Positions 23,501 to 34,954 of a DNA stretch of 64,000 nucleotides are shown here, piece after piece. Within the stretch, counting starts at the first letter, position 1. The number at the start of each line of letters is the position of its first letter. Location: the NCBI GenBank assembly GCA_036936605.1, contig JAUPFV010000002.1:124480376-124544375 (forward strand), in the 5' to 3' direction. The notes beneath the pieces were generated by a model. It did no database searches. It was given only the letters and a program-made list of their open reading frames with translations, and was not told the DNA's origin. Both the position numbers and the translations under genes were made by a program. This DNA is from Limnanthes douglasii subsp. nivea. Lineage: Eukaryota > Streptophyta > Magnoliopsida > Brassicales > Limnanthaceae.

Positions 23501-23512
23501 GCTCTGATACCA
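23501..23512 (-). other. Primer binding site of copia K (initiator tRNA-Met)
   Basis: Minus strand TGGTATCAGAGC, the standard copia primer site, lies 2 bases from the 5' LTR. Confidence 0.9.
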
Positions 23513-23514
23513 GT

Positions 23515-24160
23515 TGTTAGAATTCTTACGCAAAAATTATGTAATTATATTAGCGAAAGATAACGAATAACTATAAAACAAAAAAGAATTGTTAACTGAG
23601 TTTGACAAATTATGCCTACGTCTCTGGACCTGCTGCAGATCAAATTTATTAGAAAGGACTTTGTGACTCTATTTTTGATACACTTACAAAATCTAGTTAA
23701 GGGTCACATATATAAAATTCAATATAAATGAAGATAAAGTGATTACAAGTGTTATTAATTATTTTTATTAAGCCATTTAAGACTCATAAAATGACTTCAC
23801 TAGTCTTCCAGAATTCCAAATGACATGAGGCCATTCGCCTTCTGATCCTTCGTATAAGGACTATTATCGAAAGACCTTTGTCTTCAAAACCCTCAGCTTA
23901 GGACTCGGCTTTAAACTCTCTTTTTTACAGAAGCCTCGTCTTCAAGATCCTTGTCTAAAGACACTTGATCTCAGACCCCTTGGTTACAGAAGCCTCATCT
24001 TCAAGATCCTTATCTAAGGACCCTCGGTTTCAGACCCCTTCGTTACAAAATCCTCATCTTCAAGATCCGTGTCTAATGACTCTTGGTTTGAATACCTCTC
24101 GGTTTAAGTACCCTTTAGTTTGGGAACCGCCTTAGGTAGAAGTAGGTCCCTCGTCTAACA
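23515..24160 (-). repeat. 5' LTR of copia K
   Basis: 646 bp bounded by TGTTAG and CTAACA. It contains three copies of the 59-bp unit (23931, 23990, 24049), one fewer than the other LTR. Confidence 0.9.
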
Positions 24161-24284
24161 TTATTATAAACTTTCGTAAAATGTACTGCTTAATATTATT
24201 TTTTAAATTAACATCAACACACATTTTGAATAAAATATTGTTTTATATATTAAAAAACATGAACAAATATGTACTAAAACAGAT

Positions 24285-24583
24285 CATGATACTTTAACCT
24301 AGAGATACTCTGATGAACAATAGGGCGAGAGAATTGGTAGTTTATACCAATGTACTCAATTGGGGTCTTTGGTTTCCCCTAGATACATAGATAATAAGAT
24401 ATTTCCATTTGGTAAAATTATGCCCGATTGAATTAAGCTTTAATTCATGGTTTACATTGTTAACTAGCACATAGCTTCCAGGATATCAAAAAAAATTATG
24501 CCTATAGAATAACTAGCTGTTGTGGCTGGTTTGTGTCGTAATGGTAATATATCATTTTACTATTTAATATAAGGGCTGACTAT
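24285..24583 (+). pseudogene. aORF of Tat D, left fragment
   Basis: It translates with stops to YTNVLNWGLWFPLDT, IIRYFHLVKLCP and LAVVAGLCRNG. This aligns with FTELFNWGLRFPLDP, IVRYFHLVKLCP and FAAVANLCKHH of the C copy. It is cut at ACTAT by Tat B and resumes at 34955. Confidence 0.75.
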
Positions 24584-24995
24584 TGATGAGTCCGGATTTT
24601 GTCACCACTCTTCATGAGAACTGGACAGGGACAATTCAGACATCATCCACCTAACCGGACAGGGACGATTCAGACAACCTCTACTTACTGAACGGTCCGA
24701 ACAGAACTAAAGTATTAAAAACTTAATGACTTCATGACTAAGCTGATTACTTGCTTACATAAAAACTAATGGGTCTTTAAACTCGACCTGAATCCATTAA
24801 ACACAACCCGAAAGCCCATGTGGCCCAAAGATAAAGGTATAAATACCCAACCACCTACATTAAATGAGGGTAATAAAAATTAAATACAACCACGCATCTC
24901 AATTCTCCCTCCACACTATATCCAAACATTAAATACCTTCAAAATACCACAAAACTCTAGACAAAATTGCCCTCAAACGAAAATAAAACTCACCA
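24584..24995 (+). repeat. 5' LTR of Tat B
   Basis: It runs from TGATGAGTCCGG to CTCACCA. A TATAAATA box is at 24838-24845. Confidence 0.95.
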
Positions 24996-24998
24996 AAT

Positions 24999-25014
24999 TG
25001 GCGACCACACTGGG
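24999..25014 (+). other. Primer binding site of Tat B
   Basis: TGGCGACCACACTGGG lies 3 bases after the LTR. It differs by one base from the A and C sites. tRNA-Arg is the probable primer. Confidence 0.75.
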
Positions 25015-25068
25015 AGAACGACGGTGCCCGAATCTAGCATTCAAAACCATTAGAAAAAACCATTTCGG

Positions 25069-27419
25069 ATGAATCCGGACGTGCAAGAAATACCACCAGC
25101 TTTGGCAGAAGTGGTGGGTGAAAATGATGAATACACGATCGAGGAGCGTGATAGATTAAGAGTTGAAATAGAGGCTCTGAGGGCAGAAAGGGCAAAGATG
25201 GGCATAAAATAAAAGTCAAAGTTGTCAGTTGCTCATCATACCGATAACCCTAGAGAACATGAGCCCTCAAAAACCCATATGAGCCCGAAGAAGACTCATG
25301 CTAGCTCAAAAACGTCTCACCGGTCTAAACCGGTGGAGAGCTCTGATTCAGACTCATAATCTTCCAGCAGCTCCTCCTGCGAAGATGGAGTCAAAGAATC
25401 TCTGTCATCCAGCAGTGATGGAGGCTGTTCGAAAAAGAAACAAAAGTTAGTCAAAAAATATTCAAGAAAAAGGGATAGGCATGGTTAGTTAAAGAGGCAT
25501 ATAGGCAAAGGATCGTCTCATAGCCGGAGACACGTAGATCGGATGGTGATGGATCCTTTTGCCTTCCATGATGAACCAGGTATATTTGCAACTCCTAATG
25601 AGGATACCGTCTTCAGTCGTGGCCGGAATTGAAGAGAATCTCCACTGTCCTCCAAGATCCTGTCCGGGAACCTTCCTAAGTGGTTTGACAGTACAAAAAT
25701 GGAAAAATACGATGGTGTTAAAGCCTCGGACAACCACTTGGAACAGTTCAAAAATTTCATGATGAATTTTGATGATGACAACAAGTTTCTTTGTAGAGAA
25801 TTCTCCCAATCCTTTAGGGGGAGTGCCCTGAAGTGGTATAACAGCCTACCGCAGGGGTGCATCAGAAATTTCGATACTTTTTGGGTGGCCTTTCGGAGGC
25901 AGTTTGTTGGAAGTAAGGAGGTAAAGGGCAATGGAGACACAATCATCCATTGTGCCCAAGAACCGAACGAATCTCTAAAAGAATACATAATTCGCTTTGT
26001 AAACACAAAAAATGGGTTGGCTGATTGCTTTGAACAAGTAGCAATAGCTTCTCCGAGGAAGGGCTTAAACCTTGGAAACCTAGCTGATTCAGTAACCCGA
26101 AAGAAGGCCATGACATGGGGAGGTATGTTGAATGAAGTTGGAAAGCAAATTAATGTTGATGAAACAAAGAAAAGAAGGGTACACAAGCAGGTGAGATCTG
26201 CTCCGGCTGCACCAAATCCAAACCAAAACCAGTCCGGGAACAAGGCCAGGGAGGCCGGGCAGAGTCATAACAGAGCCAAAGCTCAGTCTCAGCCAGCTGC
26301 TCCAGCACAGAGTCAACAATCTAGAAATAAGCGAGGACCTTGGGTCCAACCGGAGTGGTTTGCAGAATTAAATGAAAACGTACCCACCATTTATGACAAA
26401 ACAAAAGACGATGTACATTATAGAAGGTCGGCTGCGTTACAATCTCTTAGGGAGAGCCGTAACAATTGTTTCTGTTAGTATCATAATGATACTGGCCATA
26501 CCACCGAGGATTGTATTGCTTTGAAGCAAGAAGTCCAGAATTTAATTGAAAGAGGAAAGTTGGGAGCATATATTAAAAGAATAGGAGGCAATAAGCCTGA
26601 TAACACTCATCGGGTTGGTCCAAACAATGCAGGAACATCAGCTCCAGAAGGGGCCATGGTGATAGTCGAGAGATTCGATGTAGAGTCAGAGTACTTGGAC
26701 CCTGATCCGACCCGGAATAAAGTGGGAGTTATCGCAGAAAATTGCAAATCGGTGTCCGGACTTATCAACTTTTTTGAGTCACTCACAATTTTCAGAGGAG
26801 ACACCATGACAGCACCCACTGCTTCTTTGAGAAAGAGGCATGTTCATACTTTAGCTACCCAACTAGAGGGAGGCATGACTTCCTATCAATCACAGATTCC
26901 ATTTCCCTTCATTGTTTTCGATGAGGATGACTTAAGGGATATAGCTGGTTCTCATGAAGATGCTGTTGTCATAGGAGCATCCATCGGGGGCAATGACATA
27001 AGATGGATTCTGGTGGACACCGGAAGTTCTGCCAATATTCTCTTTTTAACTTCTTACAAAAATATGAAAAATCCAGCAGTAATTCAGCGTTCAAACAGGT
27101 CAATTATGGGTTTCACTGGAAGCTCAACAGATGTGATCGGGGAGTTCGAGGAGGAAGTTTTGTTGGGCAAAGGCCCTTTTAAGAAAATGGTTAGAATACT
27201 GTTCGTCGTGGTGGATTGTCCCACTTGTTATAATGCTATTCTAGGGAGATCTTGGCTCTCTAGGATGCATGCGGTGGCCTCAACAGTCCACCAATGTTTG
27301 AAATATGCTGTGCAAGGACAAGTGGGAGTTGTTCGGAGCAACCAAAAGGTGGCAAGAGAGTGTTATGCAACAGCGCTGCCCTCCGGACGTTGGGGGCAGC
27401 TCAGATTAACAAAGAATAG
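25069..27419 (+). pseudogene. Tat B gag-protease (broken)
   Basis: It begins MNPDVQEIPPALAEVVGEND at ATG 25069. Stops occur at 25208 (TAA) and in the Ser-rich region near 25357, and there are further breaks near 25490 and 25630. From 25699 the gag domain is readable (EKYDGVKASDNHLEQFKNFMM, GSALKWYNSLPQG, FWVAFRRQFVGSKEVKG). The zinc-knuckle region is interrupted by TAG near 26476. Protease has LVDTGSSANILF near 27015. A 1-base loss near 27385 shifts the frame. In the ancestral frame the unit ends at TAG 27417-27419, followed by CAG, as in A and C. Confidence 0.9.
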
Positions 27420-30400
27420 CAGTTTGATGGGCTTTATGGGGGAGAGGGTGAGATTGATGACCCTAGAGAGACCCCTGGATTTTTAATTTCGATTGAAGAA
27501 GTTGAAACACATTTATTGGCTGAGGGAAAAAATGTCAAGATAGGGTCCAGGATGACATTGGAATTAAAGAGTAAGATGTTAAAGTTCTTAAAAGACCATC
27601 AACATGTTTTTTCTTGGTGCAATGCTGATGTTACCAGGGTACCAGCAGATATTATATCACACCAACTGTCCATCCGAAGGGACATAGCACCTGTGATACA
27701 AAAAAGAAGAAATTTTTCTAAGGAAAAGGCTGATGTCATAGTTCAAGAGGTTGACTGGCTTACTAAAATGGGGCACATAAAGGAGTCTCAATACCCTTTA
27801 TGTACATCCAATCCGATATTAGTGAAAAAGAAAAATGGCAAGTGGCGTATGTGTATCGATTTCACAGATCTCAATAGGGCTTGCCCGAAGGATTTATACC
27901 CAGTTCCCTAGATTGATCAATTGGTGGATTCCACATCTGGGAACAAGTTGCTATCTTTTATGGATGCCTTCTCCGAGTATAATCAAATTCAAGTGGATCT
28001 GAAGGATCAGGAGAATTCTACATTTGTTACCGATATGGGCCTTCATTGTTACAAGGTGATGTCGTTTGGGTTAAAAAATGTTGGGGCTACTTATCAGAGG
28101 TTGGTAAATAAGGCTTTTACTGATCAAATTGGAAGAAACATGGAAGTATACATCGACGATATGATGGTGAAAAGTGTGGATGAAGAGCTACACTTGGCAG
28201 ATCTCCCAGAAAATTTTGCTAACTTAGTAAAAGTGAATTTGAAATTAAACCCAGAAAAGTGTATCTTTGGGGTACAGTCTGGCAAATTCCTGGGATATGT
28301 GATAAGTGAGCAAGGGATACAGCCTGATCCGGACCAACTTAATGCTTTGCTGCAGATGGAGCCTCCTCGAAATATTAAAGAAGTACAACGTTTGACTGGG
28401 AGATTGGCTGCACTAAACCGTTTTATTTCAAGGTCTTCGGGCAAGTCCACCCCATTTTTTCAAACTTTAAAAGGTGCAAAAGATTTCAATTGGTCGCCAC
28501 ATTGTGATGAGGCCTTCGATGAGATTAAAAAGCATTTGTCTTCCCCCAAGACTTTGTCTAAACCCATTAATGGAGAAACTCTCTTTGTATATTTGGCCGT
28601 TTCAGATTGTGCCATAAGTTCAGTATTGGTAAGAGAAGTAGATAATTGTCCTCGTCCGGTGTATTACATCATCAAGAGCTTGATAGATGCAGAAAAATAC
28701 TATCTGAAGCTTGAAAAATTAGCATTAGCCCTGGTGATTGTTGCGAGGAAGATGAGGCCTTATTTTCAGGCTCATCCCATTATTGTCCGGGCGTCTTTTC
28801 CCTTAAAAACGTTGTTTAAAAGGCAGACGTTTCAAGTAGAATGAATAAGTGGTCAGTGGAATTGGGGTATTTCGATACTGATTTTACCCCTCGGACAGCA
28901 ATCAAAGCCCAAGCTGTGGCTGATTTCTTAGTTGAATTCCATTCAGATAGGGATACAAAGCAAACAACTGATGCGAAAGACAAAAAAGTCTGGGTCATCC
29001 GGACTGATGGTGGATCAAGTACCATGGGATGTGGTGCAGGGGTATGTTTGACCTCTCCGTATGGTGACAGAATGTATCAAGCTATATGTTTTGCTTTCAG
29101 GGCTTCTAATAACGAGTCTGAATATGAAGCTACTATAACTGGTTTGAAATTGGCTCTTATTTGTGGAGCCAAAAGGGTCAAGTTAATGAGCGCTTCTCAG
29201 CTGCTTATCCATCATGAACAAGGTCAATCCGAAGCCAAAAAGGAGCAGTTGGTTAAATAATTACTTCTTCTTAAAGAAGTAGCTCTTAATTTTAAAAACA
29301 TCATCTATGAACACATACCTGAACAGAAAATATACTAGCACACTCCTTGGCAACCATAGTCTATACTGAGTCCTACCCTTGGATTCATGTGCTGGAGTGC
29401 CCATCCCTTCGAATCAGTCTGGGTAAGGAAGAAGAAAGTTTTGATATACAGATAAAACAGCCTCAAGATTGGAGCTTTTCTCTCCTTTAATATCTCTCAG
29501 ATGGCATCTTGCCACCGGATAAGTCAATAGCAAGAAAAGTAAAGTACAAGGCTCGTGGTTTTGTCATCCTAAGAGATATTCTTTATAAGAAATCTTATAG
29601 TAGACCCCTCTTACGATGTTTGGGGTCGACGAATCTCATATAGTGCTTTCTGAATTAGATAATGGTGAGGGATCAGCTCACTATGGATTCAGAGCTCTAA
29701 CAAGGAGAGTTTTGTTAGCTGGGTATTATTGGCCCTCTATAATGCAAGATGCTAAGGAGTTGGTGAGGAGGTGTGACCCATTCCGGAGATATAGCAATGA
29801 AATTTATATCCCATCCATCCCTTTAGAGTCAATTACTGAGCCAATACCTTTTGCTCGGTGGGGGTTGGACTTAGTGGGACCTCTACCCATGGCGTCCGGA
29901 GGGTGCCGAACTATAATCGTCGCTATTGATTACTTTTCGAAGTGGATTGAAGCAGCTCCGTTGGCAGGTACAACATCGAAAGCTGTTATAAAATTCGTTT
30001 TATCCAATATCTGCTGCAGATTTGGAATTCCACAAAAGATAACAACAGACAATGGACCACAGTTCGACAATAAGGAAATGGAGAGTTTATGTGCCTCTAG
30101 AGGCATACAACATTTCTTTTCTTCCCCTTTCCACCCACAAGAAAATGGTCAGGTCAAAGTGGCCAACAGGTCAATACTGTCCGGTCTGAAGAAGAATTTA
30201 GAAGGGGCTGCTAGGAAATGGCCTCGTTATTTGCAAGAATTTTTGTGGGCTTACCGGACCACTCCCGGGGCTGCAACACAAGAGTGTCCCTTTGCCTTAG
30301 TATATGGAATGGATGCCATAGCTCCTATAGAAGCTACTCTCCCTTCATTTCGAGTTCATAATTTTTCCAAACACGCTAACGAGGTGGCTATCAGAGGCCA

Positions 30401-30703
30401 ACTTGACTTAATAGAGGAAAGAAGAGTTAAGGCTCACCTTAGAGTTGTACACTATCAAGGTTTGATGAGAAGCAGGTGCGCTTCTAAAATTGAGAGAAGG
30501 GATTTTCAACCGGGGGATAAGGTGTTGAGAAACGTTTTCCTACACACTAAAGAGAAGTAGTTCGGTAAGTTGGCTCCAACTTGGGAAGGACCCTATGCGG
30601 TCGTTGAAAACTTAAGCCTGGGACATATCGGCTTCAAGACAAAGATGAAAGGATTTTGAATCAACCTTGGAATATCGAACACCTCCGGTTGTACTTAGAA
30701 TAG
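27420..30703 (+). pseudogene. Tat B pol: RT, dual RNase H, integrase (broken)
   Basis: RT runs from EEVETHLLAEG to KWRMCIDFTDLNRACPKDLYP, a TAG near 27909, then YNQIQVDLKDQ, VGATYQRLVNKAF and catalytic YIDDMM near 28150. A first RNase H-like domain follows (FVYLAVSDCAISSVL, YYIIKSLIDAEKYY). Next is the archaeal-type RNase H (RTDGGSSTMGCGAGVCLTS, NNESEYEATITGLKLA). A stop follows KKEQLVK at 29260. Integrase from 29616 has the zinc finger (HYGFRAL...CDPFRRY, one Cys changed to Phe), WGLDLVGPLPM, DNGPQFDN and HPQENGQVKVAN. It ends NIEHLRLYLE at TAG 30701. Several stops inactivate it. Confidence 0.92.
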
Positions 30704-31059
30704 AAACTATGTAAATATTTACTTGTTTAAAAGTTCATGTAAATATTTGGGGGGCATACTTTTTCCTACCCTAGTGGCGCGGGGAGGTTTTAATGAGGTA
30801 TCCAGGCTCTTTTATAAAATTTGATGCCTTCTTAAAAATCCGGAGTGTTTTTACTTAATAATTTTCGGTAAAGTTTTTATTTGAACAGGTCGGATTAAGT
30901 TGAAGGAGTGATGACTACTTAATCATTTGTCATCGGAGAATTTAAAAACTCTCACGTTAAAACATTTATGAAATAACCAAGGGCTGTTTAAACATCAGCC
31001 ACCAAAATTGAAAAACTATGCAAGAGTTGTGCAAAATAAACTACCCATTAAAACAACCG

Positions 31060-31165
31060 AAGTGCCTTGGCCATCCAAGGACTTTAAATTGTCAAAACAA
31101 AAAAGATTTATCCGGTCAAGGACCGAACACAGTTACAAAAAATGCCTTGGCCATCCAAGGACTTT
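31060..31165 (-). other. Paired inverted repeats after the aORF stop (Tat B)
   Basis: Two CCTTGG-CCAT-CCAAGG hairpins (31060-31085 and 31141-31165) lie 39 and 119 bases after the aORF stop on the minus strand, the same arrangement as in A and C. Confidence 0.7.
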
Positions 31166-31203
31166 GGTTCAATCAAAACAAAAGTGAAAAGATAATTGAT
31201 ACT

Positions 31204-34154
31204 CTAAGACTCAGCCTTTGAAGATGGCTCAGCCTCACTAGTTTTCTTCTTCTTGAGGTCATTATTTTCCTCATCTGGACTCTCCCTGGTGTTCTCTTCT
31301 TCGTCGGATGAGTCAGCACTGGAGTAATCATGCTTGTCACCATCAGCCATCGTGTGGAAGGGAAGGTCTTCGCACTTTACAAAAGTCCATAAATCTCCCA
31401 GATTCCTCTTCGGAAATTTCTCATGATTTAGCAAGACCATGTCCGACTTCACTTTGGCGTACATTTCTTCCTGAGTGTCTATCACTTGGTTGGTATAGGC
31501 ATCAATCTTAGCTTGGATTTTTGCCTCTTGCTCCTTTAGCAAATCAGCTTTTTCTTGTGCAGCCTTGGACACCGAGTCCTCGAGCGAGATCTTGTTATTG
31601 GTCAAAGTATGAATGACCCTGTCCCTAGCCTTCACCTCCTCTTTCGAAGAAGAAAGATCTTTCTCCAACTCGGATTGCTTTGTTCGGAGTTCTTTGATAG
31701 TATCTTCTAAGGTAGCTACCTTTGTGGCCCAATCCTCCTGGTTCTTCTTTAACTCCTCATTTTCCCTCTTCAAAACATCATTATTTTGGTTGGCAATGAG
31801 GAGGTCACCAGACAATTTCTCTTTGTCAGAATTAAGGGCATTAATAATAGCTGACTGACCTCACACTTGCTTCTCCAAACTAAGGACTGGCTGAATATTA
31901 CTTAATATAGAGTGAGTTATAACATCTCTTTCACTAGAGACAGAGAAAGACTTACCATTGAAGGTAACAATGTTCGAAGAGCTCGGGGGAAGGTAAGGTC
32001 CAGCAAAATCATCCTTAGGGAGGTTTTCGAAGTAAAGACCAATTTCTTCAAGACCACTAATATCAACACCATCAATGCTGATATCCCCTCCTGCACCCCT
32101 CCGGTTTGGAAGTCACTAGGGATTCCTTCTGCTTGAGTTGGGTCAGTAGGGTCAACAGGGGGAAGGGGCTCCGGAGGCCGGAGGGAAATCTCATCATCCT
32201 TGGAGGTCTTTTTCTTCTTGGCCTCCCTGTCCTTGCCCTTTGCTCCCCGTTTCCTATCTTTCTTAGGAACCTTTGGAGGTTTTGGAGATCCTACCACTTC
32301 CCTAGTACTTTCATGCTCTACTACTTCTAGAAGAGCAGCATCAATATGTCCTTGATCTAGACCCCCTTGGTTTGTTAAAGCAGTTTCCTCCACTTCGGTG
32401 GGATTGGCTTCAACCACACTCTGCTTGCCTTTACCTTTCTTGCCTTTCATCTTACTTGGGGCTTTGGCTCTACTAGGAAGATACAATGCCTCATTCGGCG
32501 TGTGTATCCTTTTGAGGACTACTTCCAGAGAGGGTGGGGTGGTACGTTCTTCCCAGGATATGTCCCTCCGGTCAATGGTATTCCAGAGGTAGGACCTTGC
32601 TAGATTTCCTCCGGTAAAGGCATTGTGGAAGCGATTCCCCCACTTCTCAGTAGCCCAAGCATTTAGCTTGGTGCAAGTGGTCTGCCCAGCCTTCAAGTAG
32701 TCACTGAAGTCCTTAGGCAGCACTGCCAAGAAACAAAAAAAAGACAAGTCAGATAAACAAATTTGTGAAAAATAAAGATACGAATGTGAGATGAGATTCT
32801 TACCATCGCTTCGCCATCTGCTGGTAAGGAGGCTCGGGTTGACATCGGCTTTAATCTTCCTCCCATTCTCCCAGGCGCCACTCACAAACAAGAAATGAGT
32901 CTTCCAATTTCTTTTCGACTCGAGCAGATCGTACACTACTTTGTAATTATCACCCATGTTGAAGTGATAGAAGGGAATATGGTGGTTTCTACAGAGGTTG
33001 GCCACAGCTGCAAACTGCTCCATTGGAAGAGGAATTCCGGAGCCTGGAGGCCATAATACAGGCCATGAGAGTGTACCATGCGTTGGGGCTCAGTTGGCTT
33101 GGGAAAAGTTTGATGAGGTGAAAGTATTTGACTATTTCTGGGTCTAAGGGAAACCTTAGTCCCCAGTTGAAGAGCTCAGTGAAGAAAACTATTTCACTGA
33201 GCTTGCAGTCCATCGGTGTCTCTGGGTCCACCGGAATCTTTATTTTGACATTCTCCGGGATCCCCCATTTTGTTCGCATCCGACCCAGTTCGGCTGTGTG
33301 GATGAAAGCATAATTAAGTTTTTGCAAAACTATCAAATATTTGACACTTACCTTGTGGAAACAAGGTCCCACTTTTCCCACAAGGCACTCCGGCAAATTC
33401 GGATGCCTTAAGCATAGTTTCTCCTTGCCATTGTCCTTCTTTGCAGCAACAGCCTCACTTGTTTGTCCGGAGACTTCGGACTCAAAGGGAGCTTCTTCAA
33501 TAGAATCCTTCATCACTTCTTCCATTACCATGGAGGGGTTTTCAGTTGTTTTTGGGTGCGGGGAGCTTGAGGTTGGCTCAGCATGCCCTCCGGACTATTG
33601 GGCTTCACTGGCTTCTTGTACTTTGGCCTCCAGTTGGGGCTCAGATGCAGTGGTTTCTTCTCAGAGACTTGAACTAGATGCCTCCAGGCCGGACAGCTTG
33701 TCCTTAGGAATTTTGATGGGTGCCTCTGACCCCGTATTGCTATCTTTAGCCCCTGATTTGGAAGGTGTACCTTTTAGAGCTTGCCCTTTTACCAAGCGAC
33801 CTCTTCTTCGATCTACTAACTTCTCTGGAGAGGCATCAGCATCCGATCCCATGGCAATGAATGGGGAAGGTTTCTTAAAACTGGTGACTACCTGCCCTGG
33901 TTCAACAGTAGGCTCTGATTCCTGAACCGATGAGCCCGAAACAATTGGTGAAAGTTTGGGTTGGAACAACCTCCTAGGTTTATCGCTTTTGGTTGAAGAA
34001 GAGCCATGGTCAGGTTCTGTGTTTCTGGTTTATCAACGGGGGAAACAGGGAGGCCTGCAGCAATGCGCCTTTCTCGTTCAACCTTTTGAGCTTTTTCTAA
34101 CTCTGACAAATTGAGCCACCCACCTTTTATTAAAGCGTTTCTTGTTGTGAACAT
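31204..34154 (-). pseudogene. Antisense ORF of Tat B, broken
   Basis: It starts MFTTRNALIKGGWLNLSELEKAQ at 34154. A frameshift near 33975, a stop at 33661 and others break it. The globular part is clear at 33531-32810 (LCLRHPNLPECLVGKVGPCF, TELFNWGLRFPLDPEIVKYFHL, FYHFNMGD). Exon 2 begins VLPKDFSDYLKAGQ at 32722. The coiled coil is open from 31815 to 31206 (ENEELKKNQEDWATKVATLEDTI...). The acidic end is ESPDEENNDLKKKK and the stop is at 31204-31206. Intron 32803-32723 is at the conserved position. Function is unknown. Confidence 0.8.
32723..32803 (-). other. Conserved intron in the aORF of Tat B
   Basis: 81 bases with donor GTAAGA and acceptor TTTCTTGGCAG after a T-rich tract. Exon bases on both sides align with copies C and D without gaps. 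Confidence 0.8.
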
Positions 34155-34252
34155 AAACTCACACCAAAACAAAGTGTTTGTTTTTTAGAGAGAAAGCTTT
34201 GAAGTTTAGCAGAGCAAGGATGATGAAGATGGTAAAACAGTAAAAAGGGACT

Positions 34253-34431
34253 AATTTATAGTAAATATGCAAAAGATGCTTTGATACCTAAGAGAATTCG
34301 AAAGGGTTGCAATGATTAAGAACGGCGTTGATGTCATCCTCATTAAATAAAGAGGTTGCTTTTTGAAGAAAGTGGGAGCGCCGTTCTAGGGAAAAAAACG
34401 GCTGATGTGGCGAACCAGAGAGAGACACGTG
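34253..34431 (-). promoter_or_regulatory. Internal promoter of the Tat B aORF (G-box plus TATA)
   Basis: CACGTG is at 34426-34431 within GACACGTGTC. TATAAATT on the minus strand is at 34260-34253, 171 bases downstream of the G-box and 106 bases before the ATG at 34154. Confidence 0.6.
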
Positions 34432-34582
34432 TCCCACGATTTCTGGCAGAAAACCGTTTAGTTTCGGAGAACTTCTTCAGTTCGGATAAAGCTATTACAC
34501 AGTTTGAGAATCTGTCCGGATATGGTTGTGACCAGGTACATGCTATTTTTTAGGTCTTGCCAAAGGCCTTTGAACACCACCT

Positions 34583-34596
34583 AAAAAAGGGGCTAC
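34583..34596 (+). other. Polypurine tract of Tat B
   Basis: AAAAAAGGGGCTAC directly abuts the 3' LTR. Confidence 0.8.
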
Positions 34597-34949
34597 TGAT
34601 GAGTCTGGATTTTGTCACCACTCTTCATGAGAACTGGACAGGGACAATTCGGACATCATCCACCTAACTGGACAGGGACGATTCAGACAACCTCCACTTA
34701 TTGAACTGTCCGAACAGAACTAAAGTATTAAAAACTTAATTACCTCATGACTAAGCTAATTACTTGTTAACTTAAAAACTAATGGGTCTTTAAACTCGAC
34801 CCGACCACCTACATTAAATGAGGGTAATGAAAATTAAATACAACCAGGTAGCTCAATTCTCCCTCTAAACTCTATCCAAACATTAAATACCTTCAAAATA
34901 CCACAAAATTCTAGACAAAATTTCCCTCAAACGAAAATAAAACTCACCA
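34597..34949 (+). repeat. 3' LTR of Tat B with 59-bp deletion
   Basis: It matches 24584-24995 but lacks 59 bp after CTCGACC (near 34803), including the LTR TATA box. Target duplication ACTAT follows. Confidence 0.95.
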
Positions 34950-34954
34950 ACTAT

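Larger units (their letters stand above)
18835..24160 (-). mobile_element. Decayed Ty1/copia retrotransposon (K)
   Basis: LTRs are at both ends (about 650 bp), with a perfect 12-base initiator tRNA-Met primer site at the right. The minus-strand order is gag with zinc knuckle, integrase, RT, RNase H, which is copia order. Many stops and frameshifts are present. The outer end of the left LTR is eroded by about 25 bp, so no target duplication could be confirmed. Confidence 0.9.
24584..34949 (+). mobile_element. Tat element B, inserted in the aORF of Tat D
   Basis: About 10.4 kb, plus orientation. Target duplication ACTAT is at 24579-24583 and 34950-34954. LTRs are 412 and 353 bp (about 21 differences by eye plus a 59-bp deletion in the 3' LTR). 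Order is 5' LTR, PBS, gag-protease, RT-RNase H-integrase, antisense ORF on the minus strand, polypurine tract, 3' LTR. All coding parts contain stops or frameshifts. Confidence 0.95.

Noticed and set aside
25518..26243. Long minus-strand ORF (241 codons) opposite Tat B gag, with counterparts opposite gag of A and C
   Set aside because: It overlaps the conserved gag coding sequence and has no conserved start, promoter or splice signals. It is a shadow of gag codon bias.
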